Source of the DNA: an uncultured Lachnospiraceae bacterium | GTDB taxonomy: Bacteria > Bacillota > Clostridia > Lachnospirales > Lachnospiraceae | NCBI GenBank assembly: GCA_947177105.1 | Contig: CAMWTF010000173.1 | Coordinates: forward strand, 1 to 5,943 | DNA: 5,943 nucleotides | Direction: 5' to 3' | Notes under the pieces: model-generated | What the model was told of the DNA's origin: nothing | Database searches by the model: none | Seen by the model: only the letters and a program-made list of their open reading frames with translations | Position numbers and translations under genes: made by a program | Shown: positions 1 through 5,822 of the stretch, in pieces | Layout of the letters: every line of letters begins with the position of its first letter | How positions within the stretch are numbered: position 1 is the first letter of the stretch

Positions 1-462
1 GGCCGGGAGGTGGTGGCCCAGAATGATTCGGAATATCCCAAATACTTTTATGTGCGGGAGGATGCCCTGCCCCTGACAGAATGGCGCATGGCATGGCCCA
101 AGGGGGAATGGCTGGAAAAACAGGACGAGACGCCGACGGAATATGTGGAGTTCTCCGCCATGGACTGCATTGTGACTCATCTGGCGGAGGTAATCCTGCA
201 ATATTATGATCGAATCCTGAACCGCCAGCTCACTGCCGATCTGGTGGACATGGTGCGCAGGCGCTATCCGGCCGCTGTAGACAACGTGGTGCCCCAGCGT
301 GTGAGCCTGGCCCAGTTACAGCGAGTGCTTGCCGGACTGGTCACCGCAAGAGTGCCCATCAACCGTTTGGATTACATTATAGGTTATTTGGAAGAGCATT
401 CTATAGACGAAAAAGGGGAAACAGAAAATGCAATTGCCGCACTGACCCGGGAATTATGCTGA
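1..462 (+). CDS. FlhA-like (FHIPEP family) type III export protein, C-terminal part, 5' end outside the window
   Basis: The reading frame is open to the left edge, so the gene is partial. The GTG codons at 10 and 13 have no usable ribosome-binding-site spacing. Counting from the codon at 10, residues 45-130 follow the pattern of the FlhA/SctV cytoplasmic domain: a D..I.THL segment at 52-58, the Arg-Gln pair at 72-73, a helix leading to YP at 86-87, VP at 94-95, a SLAQLQRVL helix, then RVPI at 114-117 and a YLEEH helix end at 126-130. In FlhA this region is the helical subdomain of the export-gate cytoplasmic ring, which docks chaperone-substrate complexes. The protein ends about 20 residues later, where FlhA normally continues for roughly 100 residues (subdomain D4), so it is a shortened or divergent paralogue and not a standard flhA end. 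No membrane segment falls in the visible part. It converges on the flagellar operon and shares its terminator. The family call is fairly firm; the function is not known. Confidence 0.72.
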   Translation, partial: GREVVAQNDSEYPKYFYVREDALPLTEWRMAWPKGEWLEKQDETPTEYVEFSAMDCIVTHLAEVILQYYDRILNRQLTADLVDMVRRRYPAAVDNVVPQRVSLAQLQRVLAGLVTARVPINRLDYIIGYLEEHSIDEKGETENAIAALTRELC

Positions 463-464
463 AA

Positions 465-496
465 AAAGCTGCTGCGTCATTTGACGCAGCAGCTTT
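465..496 (-). terminator. Strong intrinsic terminator of the flagellar operon, possibly bidirectional
   Basis: A perfect 15-bp inverted repeat, AAAGCTGCTGCGTCA at 465-479 and its complement at 482-496, is separated by 2 nt; in practice it would be a 14-bp stem with a 4-nt loop. Read on the minus strand, the stem is followed by six T residues (467-462 side), giving a classic intrinsic terminator 13 nt beyond the stop of the last minus-strand gene. Read on the plus strand, it is followed by a looser T-rich stretch (TTTATATCTTTC), so it may also stop the converging FlhA-like gene, whose TGA at 460-462 touches the hairpin. Confidence 0.9.
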
Positions 497-508
497 ATAT
501 CTTTCATA

Positions 509-985
509 TTATTTTTTGTAGTCGCAAGAAGGCTCATTGCCTACCGCATTAAGGCTGGACATACTCTTATAGAAATTATAAGCTTTGGCCGAATTTTGGA
601 GACTTCTGTGCATATTGCTCCTCTCTCTGGAAAAGAAACTTTCAATCAGGGATTTATTCCGGGCCTCCTGCGCCTGTATGGAAATTCCCAAGTCTGTAAT
701 CTCTTTGATCTGCTGCTGGAGTATCCGAATCTGGTCTGCATATTTCTCCCGGTTATCCTGAAGCTCCACGGATAACTTCTCGTACATGACCTCAAATCCA
801 TCATCCAGCTGCGACAGCTTCTGAATCAGACTCTCCTTCTCCTCTATGGCTTCATCAAAGAGGGACATATCCACCTCCTGGGCCATAAAGACTGCCTCCT
901 GTTTCCTGTTATATTCCTGTATCTCCAGAAGCACCTGGCGTTTTGCCGCCAGGCTCTCCTGTAATATGCTTAACTGGCTCTCCAT
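509..985 (-). CDS. Small coiled-coil protein, probable FlgN/FliT-type flagellar export chaperone
   Basis: This 158-residue protein is mostly charged helix with no signal peptide or membrane segment. Two long heptad-like helices cover about 1-35 and 42-115, with an acidic LFDEAIEEKESLIQKL stretch near 42-57 of the kind seen in FlgN and FliT chaperones (an early helix followed by a loop and the phrase 'E-x-K-x-x-L-I'). The C-terminal tail (131-158) is not coiled coil and ends in a lysine-rich CDYKK. The ATG overlaps the fliS stop as TAATG, with AAAGGGG about 7 nt upstream inside fliS, so translation is probably coupled to fliS. Being last in a flaG-fliD-fliS operon fits a second chaperone, perhaps for the cap protein FliD or for the junction proteins. 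The exact family cannot be decided from sequence reading alone, so no symbol is given. Confidence 0.7.
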   Translation of the reverse strand: MESQLSILQESLAAKRQVLLEIQEYNRKQEAVFMAQEVDMSLFDEAIEEKESLIQKLSQLDDGFEVMYEKLSVELQDNREKYADQIRILQQQIKEITDLGISIQAQEARNKSLIESFFSRERSNMHRSLQNSAKAYNFYKSMSSLNAVGNEPSCDYKK

Positions 986-1371
986 TAGTTAGCCCCTTTC
1001 GCCTGATTGATTCGCATAACCTCTTTCCAGGTATCCCGGACAGAATGCAGATGCCCATTGATCTCCTCCAGAATCTCCTTGTCTTTTTTTAAGTTTGCCT
1101 CCACCAAGCGCTGTGACAGATAGACATAGATGTTCTCAAAATCCTGAGCCACCGGGTATTTCATATCCAGGGTCTGGCGCAGATAATCTATTATCCTCTG
1201 AACCTTTACAATATTGGTGTGCGCTTTGGGTACATCCTTCTGCTCTATCGCTACAATGGCTACATTACAGAACTTGATCGCCCCTTCATAGAGCATCAAA
1301 GTCAACTCTGCCGGAGATGCAGTAAGTACCTTGCTGTTATTGTATTGTGCATACACATCAGGCATTGCCAT
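985..1371 (-). CDS. fliS: Flagellar export chaperone FliS (flagellin chaperone)
   Basis: FliS is a small cytoplasmic four-helix chaperone that binds the C-terminal disordered region of flagellin, prevents early polymerisation and presents it to the FlhA export gate. The 128-residue protein is of normal length. It carries the family signature near its start: two Tyr around a short spacer (Y7, Y10), then VLTASPAELTLMLYEGAIKF at 15-34. The C-terminal helix holds a Trp near residue 115, as is common. The start at 1371 is preferred over the Met at 1365 because GGGAGG (1380-1385) lies 8 nt upstream of it. The ATG follows the fliD TGA with only 1 nt between, so the two are probably translated in a coupled way. 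Its own stop overlaps the next start. FliS and FliW both bind flagellin, so this locus encodes both competitors. Confidence 0.96.
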   Translation of the reverse strand: MAMPDVYAQYNNSKVLTASPAELTLMLYEGAIKFCNVAIVAIEQKDVPKAHTNIVKVQRIIDYLRQTLDMKYPVAQDFENIYVYLSQRLVEANLKKDKEILEEINGHLHSVRDTWKEVMRINQAKGAN

Positions 1372-1372
1372 A

Positions 1373-2887
1373 TCATGAGCCTCCCAATAAGGATGTCACT
1401 GCGCTAGCGCCGCTCTGCATCTTGGCCAGTGCAGTCTCCATCGCAGCAAACTTCTTGTACCACTTATCCTCGTAATCGTTCAGTTTCTGCTCCTGCTCCT
1501 TGATCTTAGTGGTATAGTCATCATAGTCGGACTTCATCTTCTTGTCATCATAGAAGCTGCCAAAGCTGCGGTAACCCTTCACGGACGAAGACATATCACT
1601 CATCTTGTCATACAGGTTCTGGGACAGCTTGGTGAAGAAGCTGATAACCGTATCCGGATCGTTGGCGATCATACTCTTCAGCTTATCCGGATCGCCTGAT
1701 GTATCGGCATCATCCGGGTCGCCTGCGATATGATAAGCGTTCCGCTCATTGTCCTGTGCCTCAAAATATCCCAGAGTCTCGATACCAAAATCATGGAGAT
1801 ACAGGGTCTTTCCCCCTACCTCTATACCGCCCGACATAGCCGCTCTCATAGTAGAACTGATGGAACTCAGATTCTCATCCCTTCTCAGCAGGGCATCTTT
1901 AATCTTCTTCTCATATTCTTCTATCTCGCTGTCAGACAGGGCATCCTTCTCCTCTGTAGTCAGAGGCTCATAGCCCTTGGCGGAATCCGCATTGTACAGC
2001 TTATCCATCTCGTTTATGATGGCGTTGTACTCCTTCAGGAAATTCTTGACCATGTCATAGATGCCGTCGGTATCCTGCTGCGTGGTCACAGTGATCTCCT
2101 CCTGTGTCGCATCCAAAGCAGTGAAGGTCAATCCATTGATGGAAAATGTATTGTCCTTGCTCTCAAACTTCGCGCCATTCAAATAAATCACAGCATCCTG
2201 ACCATCGATCTTGTTGTAGCCATTCTTGCCATCTGCGTCCGCCACTAAGCCTAATGCCTCTAACGCATCCGCTCCGGCGGCGTCATTGGACGTAAGCTTG
2301 AAATTACTGGCAGCGCCTGACTCCTTGGCACTGATGAAAAATCTCTGGTTATTCTCATCAAAGTTAGCGTTTAATCCTGCGCTTTTCAACTGGGTCAGCA
2401 CATCCGAAATGGTCGTATTTTCATCCACCTGAATATTCGCAACAGAATTATTATCGTTATCCGTGACGCTGAAAGTACCTGCAGCCGTTACCCCCAGATC
2501 TCCCAGCTTGGTCATTGCGGTCACTTTTTCTCCGCTATCGCTTTTTACGGTGCCTCCCGTGAGGTAACTGGTCTTGGCCAGTCTGTCAATCTTTAGGGTC
2601 TGCACACCGTTCATAGCATCCTCGCCGGTGATCACACTGACGGCATTGGGGTTGGATACCTTGGTTGTCTTCTTGCTGTAAGCGTCCGTGAAACGCATAT
2701 TGCTCAAATACTTGGACTGCAGATTCTTCAGCTTGGTGTTCAGGCTCTTCCATGCGTCCTGTTTCCACCCCAGCTTGGTCTGGGCTTTCTTGGTGTTATC
2801 CACCTTTGTCTGCTTAGCCGCCACCAGCTGCTGAATTATACTCTCTGTATCCATGCCGGACATCAATCCGGAAAGTCTCATTGCCAT
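1373..2887 (-). CDS. fliD: Flagellar filament cap protein FliD (hook-associated protein 2)
   Basis: FliD forms the cap at the tip of the growing filament and drives insertion of exported flagellin. The 504-residue protein has the standard layout. The N-terminal D0/D1 segment has GMDTESIIQQLV at 11-22, followed by a helical stretch with a Trp-rich W..DAW..LN..L motif at 41-54. The middle part is a variable beta-rich D2/D3 region of about 70-290. The C-terminal helical return is about 300-504, with a coiled-coil ending in LLGGS. Around 390-400 an acidic patch repeats GDPD twice with DADTS between. The start is supported by AGGAGGAG at 2894-2901, 6 nt upstream; the flaG stop codon TAG lies within this ribosome binding site. 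There is no signal peptide, as expected for export through the flagellar type III channel. Confidence 0.96.
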   Translation of the reverse strand: MAMRLSGLMSGMDTESIIQQLVAAKQTKVDNTKKAQTKLGWKQDAWKSLNTKLKNLQSKYLSNMRFTDAYSKKTTKVSNPNAVSVITGEDAMNGVQTLKIDRLAKTSYLTGGTVKSDSGEKVTAMTKLGDLGVTAAGTFSVTDNDNNSVANIQVDENTTISDVLTQLKSAGLNANFDENNQRFFISAKESGAASNFKLTSNDAAGADALEALGLVADADGKNGYNKIDGQDAVIYLNGAKFESKDNTFSINGLTFTALDATQEEITVTTQQDTDGIYDMVKNFLKEYNAIINEMDKLYNADSAKGYEPLTTEEKDALSDSEIEEYEKKIKDALLRRDENLSSISSTMRAAMSGGIEVGGKTLYLHDFGIETLGYFEAQDNERNAYHIAGDPDDADTSGDPDKLKSMIANDPDTVISFFTKLSQNLYDKMSDMSSSVKGYRSFGSFYDDKKMKSDYDDYTTKIKEQEQKLNDYEDKWYKKFAAMETALAKMQSGASAVTSLLGGS

Positions 2888-2899
2888 ATCTGTCTCCTC

Positions 2900-3337
2900 C
2901 TATCTTCTCTCGTCCACCAGGATACCTGCCATCTCCCACACCTTGGCGATCATATCCAATGTCTTCTCAGGCGGGAACTCCTTCAGTACTTCCTTGGTGT
3001 CTTTGTCTACAATTTTGATGGTCACGCGGTTGGTTCCCTCGTGCATACCGAACACAGCTTCCGAATGCGTCATCATGTTCTTGTTCAGCTGCTCCACGGC
3101 GCGTTTGATCTGATCATTGGTGGGCTGCTGCTGTTGCTGTTCGCTGCTGTTGCCACCGGCATTGCCCTTGCTCTGTCCCTCGGCCACCACGCTTACCGTG
3201 TTGTCCACCTGAGCGGCCTCCTGAGCCGTATTGCTCTGGGACTCAATACTCGGCGCTTTGGTCTGCGCCACAGGCTTGGGTGTACTAACACTCTGAGCCT
3301 GTACACTCATGATACTTCCTAACGGTTCAATTGCCAT
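2900..3337 (-). CDS. flaG: FlaG family flagellar protein
   Basis: FlaG proteins are small and poorly understood; they are usually encoded beside fliD and are linked to filament length or cap function. This 145-residue protein has two parts. Residues 1-75 are a low-complexity linker rich in Ser, Gln, Ala and Thr, with a five-Gln run at 67-71. Residues 75-145 form the conserved FlaG domain: an amphipathic helix (DQIKRAVEQLNKNM), a beta pair (VTIKIVDKDTKEVLKEF), then FPPEK at 121-125 and a final helix with W134. GGAGGT at 3344-3349 lies 6 nt upstream of the ATG and is part of a small hairpin (separate entry). It is the first gene after an internal promoter, and it ends 12 nt before fliD. Confidence 0.93.
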   Translation of the reverse strand: MAIEPLGSIMSVQAQSVSTPKPVAQTKAPSIESQSNTAQEAAQVDNTVSVVAEGQSKGNAGGNSSEQQQQQPTNDQIKRAVEQLNKNMMTHSEAVFGMHEGTNRVTIKIVDKDTKEVLKEFPPEKTLDMIAKVWEMAGILVDERR

Positions 3338-3341
3338 AATT

Positions 3342-3355
3342 ACACCTCCATGTGT
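3342..3355 (-). promoter_or_regulatory. Hairpin enclosing the flaG Shine-Dalgarno (putative CsrA site 2)
   Basis: On the mRNA, ACAC (3355-3352) can pair with GTGT (3345-3342), leaving ATGGAG as a six-base loop. The GGA in the loop is part of the GGAGG ribosome binding site of flaG. CsrA recognises GGA, preferably in a hairpin loop, so protein bound here would directly block ribosome entry. The stem is only 4 bp, so the fold alone is weak; its meaning comes from pairing with the upstream site. Confidence 0.55.
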
Positions 3356-3362
3356 CTCTGCA

Positions 3363-3383
3363 TGTCGTCATCCTTATACGACA
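3363..3383 (-). promoter_or_regulatory. Upstream leader hairpin with AAGGAUG loop (putative CsrA site 1)
   Basis: On the mRNA, TGTCGT (3383-3378) pairs perfectly with ACGACA (3368-3363), extendable by one G-U pair, and presents ATAAGGATG in the loop. The 12 bases at 3379-3368 match the known CsrA SELEX consensus RUACARGGAUGU at 10 of 12 positions, with GGA in the loop as required. Its GGA lies 24 nt upstream of the GGA in the Shine-Dalgarno hairpin, a spacing that one CsrA dimer can bridge. The sequence and fold are seen directly; binding is inferred. Confidence 0.65.
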
Positions 3384-3405
3384 CTTATTGGTTTTCTTAT
3401 AGCTA

Positions 3406-3433
3406 TTATCGGATACCGCAATAAAAAAAATTA
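3406..3433 (-). promoter_or_regulatory. Sigma-28 (SigD/FliA)-type promoter for flaG-fliD-fliS
   Basis: On the minus strand, TAAT (3433-3430) is followed after 16 nt by TCCGATAA (3413-3406). The Bacillota SigD/FliA consensus is TAAA, 14-16 nt, GCCGATAT/A, so 3 of 4 and 7 of 8 positions match. A run of eight A sits just upstream of the -35 (3442-3435) and a run of eight T overlaps the start of the spacer. Transcription would start near 3398, giving a leader of about 60 nt. Sigma-28 control is what is expected for late filament genes. Confidence 0.7.
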
Positions 3434-3480
3434 GTTTTTTTTAATAAAAAGTGTGGGGATTGCACAAACCACCTATAGGT

Positions 3481-3699
3481 TTACACCAGCAGATCCTTCA
3501 GCGCAGCCATGCCCTCGGCGCTGGCGGCCTCCTGATTGGCCTCCTGAATCTGCATATAGACCTCCTTGCGGTAGATGGGCACTTCCTTGGGAGCGGTGAC
3601 ACCGATTTTAACCTGGTCACCCTTTACCTCCAGAATCGTGATCTCAATGTTGTTGTTGAGAATAATTGCCTCATTCTTTTTTCTGGATAAAGCCAGCAT
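3481..3699 (-). CDS. csrA: Carbon storage regulator CsrA (translational repressor)
   Basis: CsrA is a dimeric RNA-binding protein that binds GGA in mRNA leaders and blocks translation; in Bacillota its main known target is flagellin mRNA. The 72-residue protein starts MLALSRKKNEAI, with the RNA-contacting L4 and R6, the GDQVKIGVTAPKEV core strand at 27-40, and the essential R44 in the IYRKEVY segment. It then has a C-terminal tail (50-72) longer than in enterobacterial CsrA, as in FliW-sensitive CsrA proteins. Residue 55 is Asn, the same as in Bacillus subtilis, where I recall that position being tied to FliW response. The start at 3699 is chosen because homology begins exactly there and AGGTGA (3705-3710) lies 5 nt upstream. 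The gene begins 1 nt after the fliW stop, so the two products are made together. Confidence 0.97.
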   Translation of the reverse strand: MLALSRKKNEAIILNNNIEITILEVKGDQVKIGVTAPKEVPIYRKEVYMQIQEANQEAASAEGMAALKDLLV

Positions 3700-3700
3700 C

Positions 3701-4159
3701 TCAGTCACCTGCCTTTCTGGACTGCAGGATCTCATAGATGGGGAAACGCACCGGATAGTTGTCGGCATCTACAATAATCTGACAAGCCTTGCGTTCATCC
3801 ACATTGATGATTATGGGACCCTGCAGATTGACACTCATCTGCTTTAAATCGGAAGGAACCCGCACCGTCACCAACACCAGCAAATTGTCCGAAGTCACCT
3901 CTCCGATTCCGGTCAGCAGCTCGTCGTCGATCTCGGGGTTATAGTCCTCCTTCACCATCAGGGGATCTATCACTGTCATGGCAAATCCCGGCTCCTCCAG
4001 GGACTGAAGCCAGCGGATACCGGCGGACACTCCCTTCTCCTCGTCGTGGAGCAGAGTAAATCTCTTCATATCAGGGAATCCGATAATGCCGCCCGGAAAG
4101 GTGATGATTTTGTCGTCCGTAATTTCCACTTGGCCAAATGCCTTAGTTTCGATTATCAT
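3701..4159 (-). CDS. fliW: Flagellar assembly factor FliW (CsrA antagonist, flagellin binder)
   Basis: FliW binds CsrA and releases its repression; free flagellin sequesters FliW instead, so flagellin synthesis follows secretion. The 152-residue protein is of normal length. It shows the family hallmarks: an N-terminal strand ending in FPGGIIGFPD (21-30), W50-LQS, a VTV..PSD segment near 98-104, NLQGPIIIN at 111-119, and the YPVRFPI closing strand at 135-141. The ATG at 4159 is preceded by GAGAGGAG (4166-4173), 6 nt away. The 3' end of the gene carries the csrA ribosome binding site. The 109 nt between flgL and fliW contain RNA hairpins (separate entry). Confidence 0.97.
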   Translation of the reverse strand: MIIETKAFGQVEITDDKIITFPGGIIGFPDMKRFTLLHDEEKGVSAGIRWLQSLEEPGFAMTVIDPLMVKEDYNPEIDDELLTGIGEVTSDNLLVLVTVRVPSDLKQMSVNLQGPIIINVDERKACQIIVDADNYPVRFPIYEILQSRKAGD

Positions 4160-4197
4160 AGTTAGCTCCTCTCTATCTGAAGAATATTCAATCTTTT

Positions 4198-4238
4198 GCT
4201 ATATAAGCCCTGGCTTTCATAGCACGGATGTCCATCCG
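4198..4238 (-). promoter_or_regulatory. Two consecutive hairpins in the flgL-fliW gap
   Basis: Within the 109-nt gap the mRNA first meets CGGAT (4238-4234) pairing with ATCCG (4229-4225) around a GGAC loop. A 26-nt hairpin then follows at 4223-4198, in which GCTATG pairs with TATAGC (one G-U) and, after one A-A mismatch, AAGC pairs with GCTT around CAGG. No T run follows on the minus strand, so this is not an intrinsic terminator. No sigma-28 or sigma-A promoter was recognised in the gap. The GGA-containing loop could be another CsrA contact or a processing/stability element for the fliW-csrA part of the transcript. The structure is seen; the function is not known. Confidence 0.4.
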
Positions 4239-4268
4239 GCCGCTTTCTGCCGAGAATATGGTTCTGCC

Positions 4269-5822
4269 TTACAGATAATTCAGCAGACTGATCTGCGCCA
4301 CCTTTCCCGTAGCCATCAGAGATGCCTCGTATGTCAGCTTGGCGCTGCTCAGATTGATAATAACCTCCGCAATATCAATATCCTCATTCTCACTCTTCAA
4401 GGTCTCAAAAGTGGTTTTCTGAGACTGCATACGGTTTTCAATCAACTCCAGCTTCCTGCTGCGGGTACCCACATTGGTTAGGCTCACATTGGTATCGTCC
4501 AGATAACCCTGCATCAGGCTGATGCCATGCTCAAACATTTTCTGGGCCTTATCTTTTTTCAGTTCCAGCACCTTAGTTGCCACATCCAGCTTCTTCTGGA
4601 TGGCATCCGCGTCAGCGCCGCTGGACTCTCCCAGCAGATTGGTCAGATCAGCCACAATTTTCTCTGTGTCCAGCACATCCTGCATAGCGTTCACCAGATC
4701 CTCCACATCCCTGCCGATGCCATGCTTGAAGCACTCGTCCGCAGTGGAGTTGATTCGGATTGTCTGGTTGAAGCCCACATCATATTCAATGTCCTGACGC
4801 TCCGCATTGGAAGTCAGATAGCTTTCGTTGTAGGTGATCTCTTTATCCGCGTCACCCGGATCGGACTTACAGTAAAAATAGTGCTCAGGACGCAAATCCC
4901 CTTTAATCCATTTGGATTTCTCGTAGGTAATCTGTATCTCTCCCTCATTGGTATCAGCGGTGGCCACATTGTCCTTAGTTTCCATCAGCTTGTCATAGGC
5001 GTCCTTGGACAACAGCAGTTCCCCTGTCTCCGGCACAAAAATCGCTCCGTCCGCCGCTGCTGCCGCCTCCTGATAGGGAGACTCATAGTCATGTTTGAGT
5101 ACAGTGTTAATAGTCTTGGTCTGGTAAGTGCCATCCGGCTGCCGCTCCTGATAGCTCAATACCGGCAATGTGTCGTCGCAGCTGCCGTAAGCCAGTTGGA
5201 ACCGATAGACATCAACCTGCTGTATATCCTCTTTGTTTACATTGATGTTATTATAATTGTTGGCAGTCATATCCATCACATCACTGCCGTCAGTACCCTT
5301 GGTGGTGATTATCGTCACCTGGTCTATGGCATTCTTATCCAGCTGCTCGGTGATGCTGTACTTTTTCTCCGTGGCGTCCATAAAACTCAGGGAAGTATCC
5401 GTGCGGTAACCGGTAAAAACATAGCGGCCTGCGTAGTCCGCGTCGCCGGTGCTGTACACCTCGTCTGCCAGGGCCTTGAGCTGCTCTACGATAATCTGTC
5501 TGTCAGAGGACTTCAAGTCACCGTTGGCCCCCTTGGTACACTGCTTCTGCATGGCAGTCACCACCTCCGCCAGATTTTTCAGCGCCTCCTCCGTCACGCT
5601 CAGCCAGCTCTCCGCATCGGGAATATTCCTGCTGTAATACTGGGTCACTTCCGTCACGTTGCTCCGCAGGCGCAGCGCACGGATGGCTACCACCGGGTCA
5701 TCGGAGGGGCGGTTGATTTTCTTCTCTGTGGACATCTGGGTACTGAGCCGGTCCTGCAATATTTTATTGGTGTTGATATTTGCCAGATTATTGTTCTGCA
5801 TGATCTTGTTTGTTATTCTCAT
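4269..5822 (-). CDS. flgL: Flagellar hook-filament junction protein FlgL (HAP3), enlarged
   Basis: FlgL is the second junction protein between hook and filament, exported through the flagellar channel. The N-terminal flagellin-like domain (1-145) is typical: MRITNKIMQNNNLANINTNK, the NRPSDDPV signature at 37-44, and a DAESWL helix near 69-74. The last 110 residues form the matching C-terminal helices (TNVGTRSRKLELIENRM, then EVIINLSSAKLTYEASL), ending in LLNYL. The total of 517 residues is well above the roughly 300 of the enteric and Bacillus proteins; the extra length is a central insert of about 150-400, rich in Asp, Thr and Tyr and exposed in the filament-type fold. The start at 5822 matches the family start; AGGAAAG (5833-5839) lies 10 nt upstream. 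A 19-codon in-frame extension to 5879 was rejected. Confidence 0.93.
   Translation of the reverse strand: MRITNKIMQNNNLANINTNKILQDRLSTQMSTEKKINRPSDDPVVAIRALRLRSNVTEVTQYYSRNIPDAESWLSVTEEALKNLAEVVTAMQKQCTKGANGDLKSSDRQIIVEQLKALADEVYSTGDADYAGRYVFTGYRTDTSLSFMDATEKKYSITEQLDKNAIDQVTIITTKGTDGSDVMDMTANNYNNINVNKEDIQQVDVYRFQLAYGSCDDTLPVLSYQERQPDGTYQTKTINTVLKHDYESPYQEAAAAADGAIFVPETGELLLSKDAYDKLMETKDNVATADTNEGEIQITYEKSKWIKGDLRPEHYFYCKSDPGDADKEITYNESYLTSNAERQDIEYDVGFNQTIRINSTADECFKHGIGRDVEDLVNAMQDVLDTEKIVADLTNLLGESSGADADAIQKKLDVATKVLELKKDKAQKMFEHGISLMQGYLDDTNVSLTNVGTRSRKLELIENRMQSQKTTFETLKSENEDIDIAEVIINLSSAKLTYEASLMATGKVAQISLLNYL

Noticed and set aside
10..12. GTG at 10 as the true start of the left-edge gene
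   Set aside because: The GGGAGG just before it leaves no spacer, the frame stays open to base 1, and an FlhA-like domain would begin further upstream.
1670..1730. Repeat-like GATCC/ATCCGG sequences within fliD
   Set aside because: They reflect the repeated GDPD acidic motif of the protein; they are too short and imperfect to be a DNA repeat element.
1730..2248. Plus-strand open frame of 172 codons opposite fliD, and similar plus-strand frames opposite flgL, flaG and fliW
   Set aside because: They are antisense to well-supported conserved genes, have no ribosome binding sites or family similarity, and follow from codon bias on the coding strand.
3423..3442. A8-loop-T8 inverted repeat as an intrinsic terminator after csrA
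   Set aside because: The stem is only A-T pairs with no separate T run, and it overlaps the sigma-28 promoter elements, which explain the sequence better.
3700..3768. N-terminal extension of csrA by 23 codons to 3768
   Set aside because: It lies wholly within fliW in another frame. CsrA proteins start at MLxLSRK, and a good ribosome binding site serves 3699.
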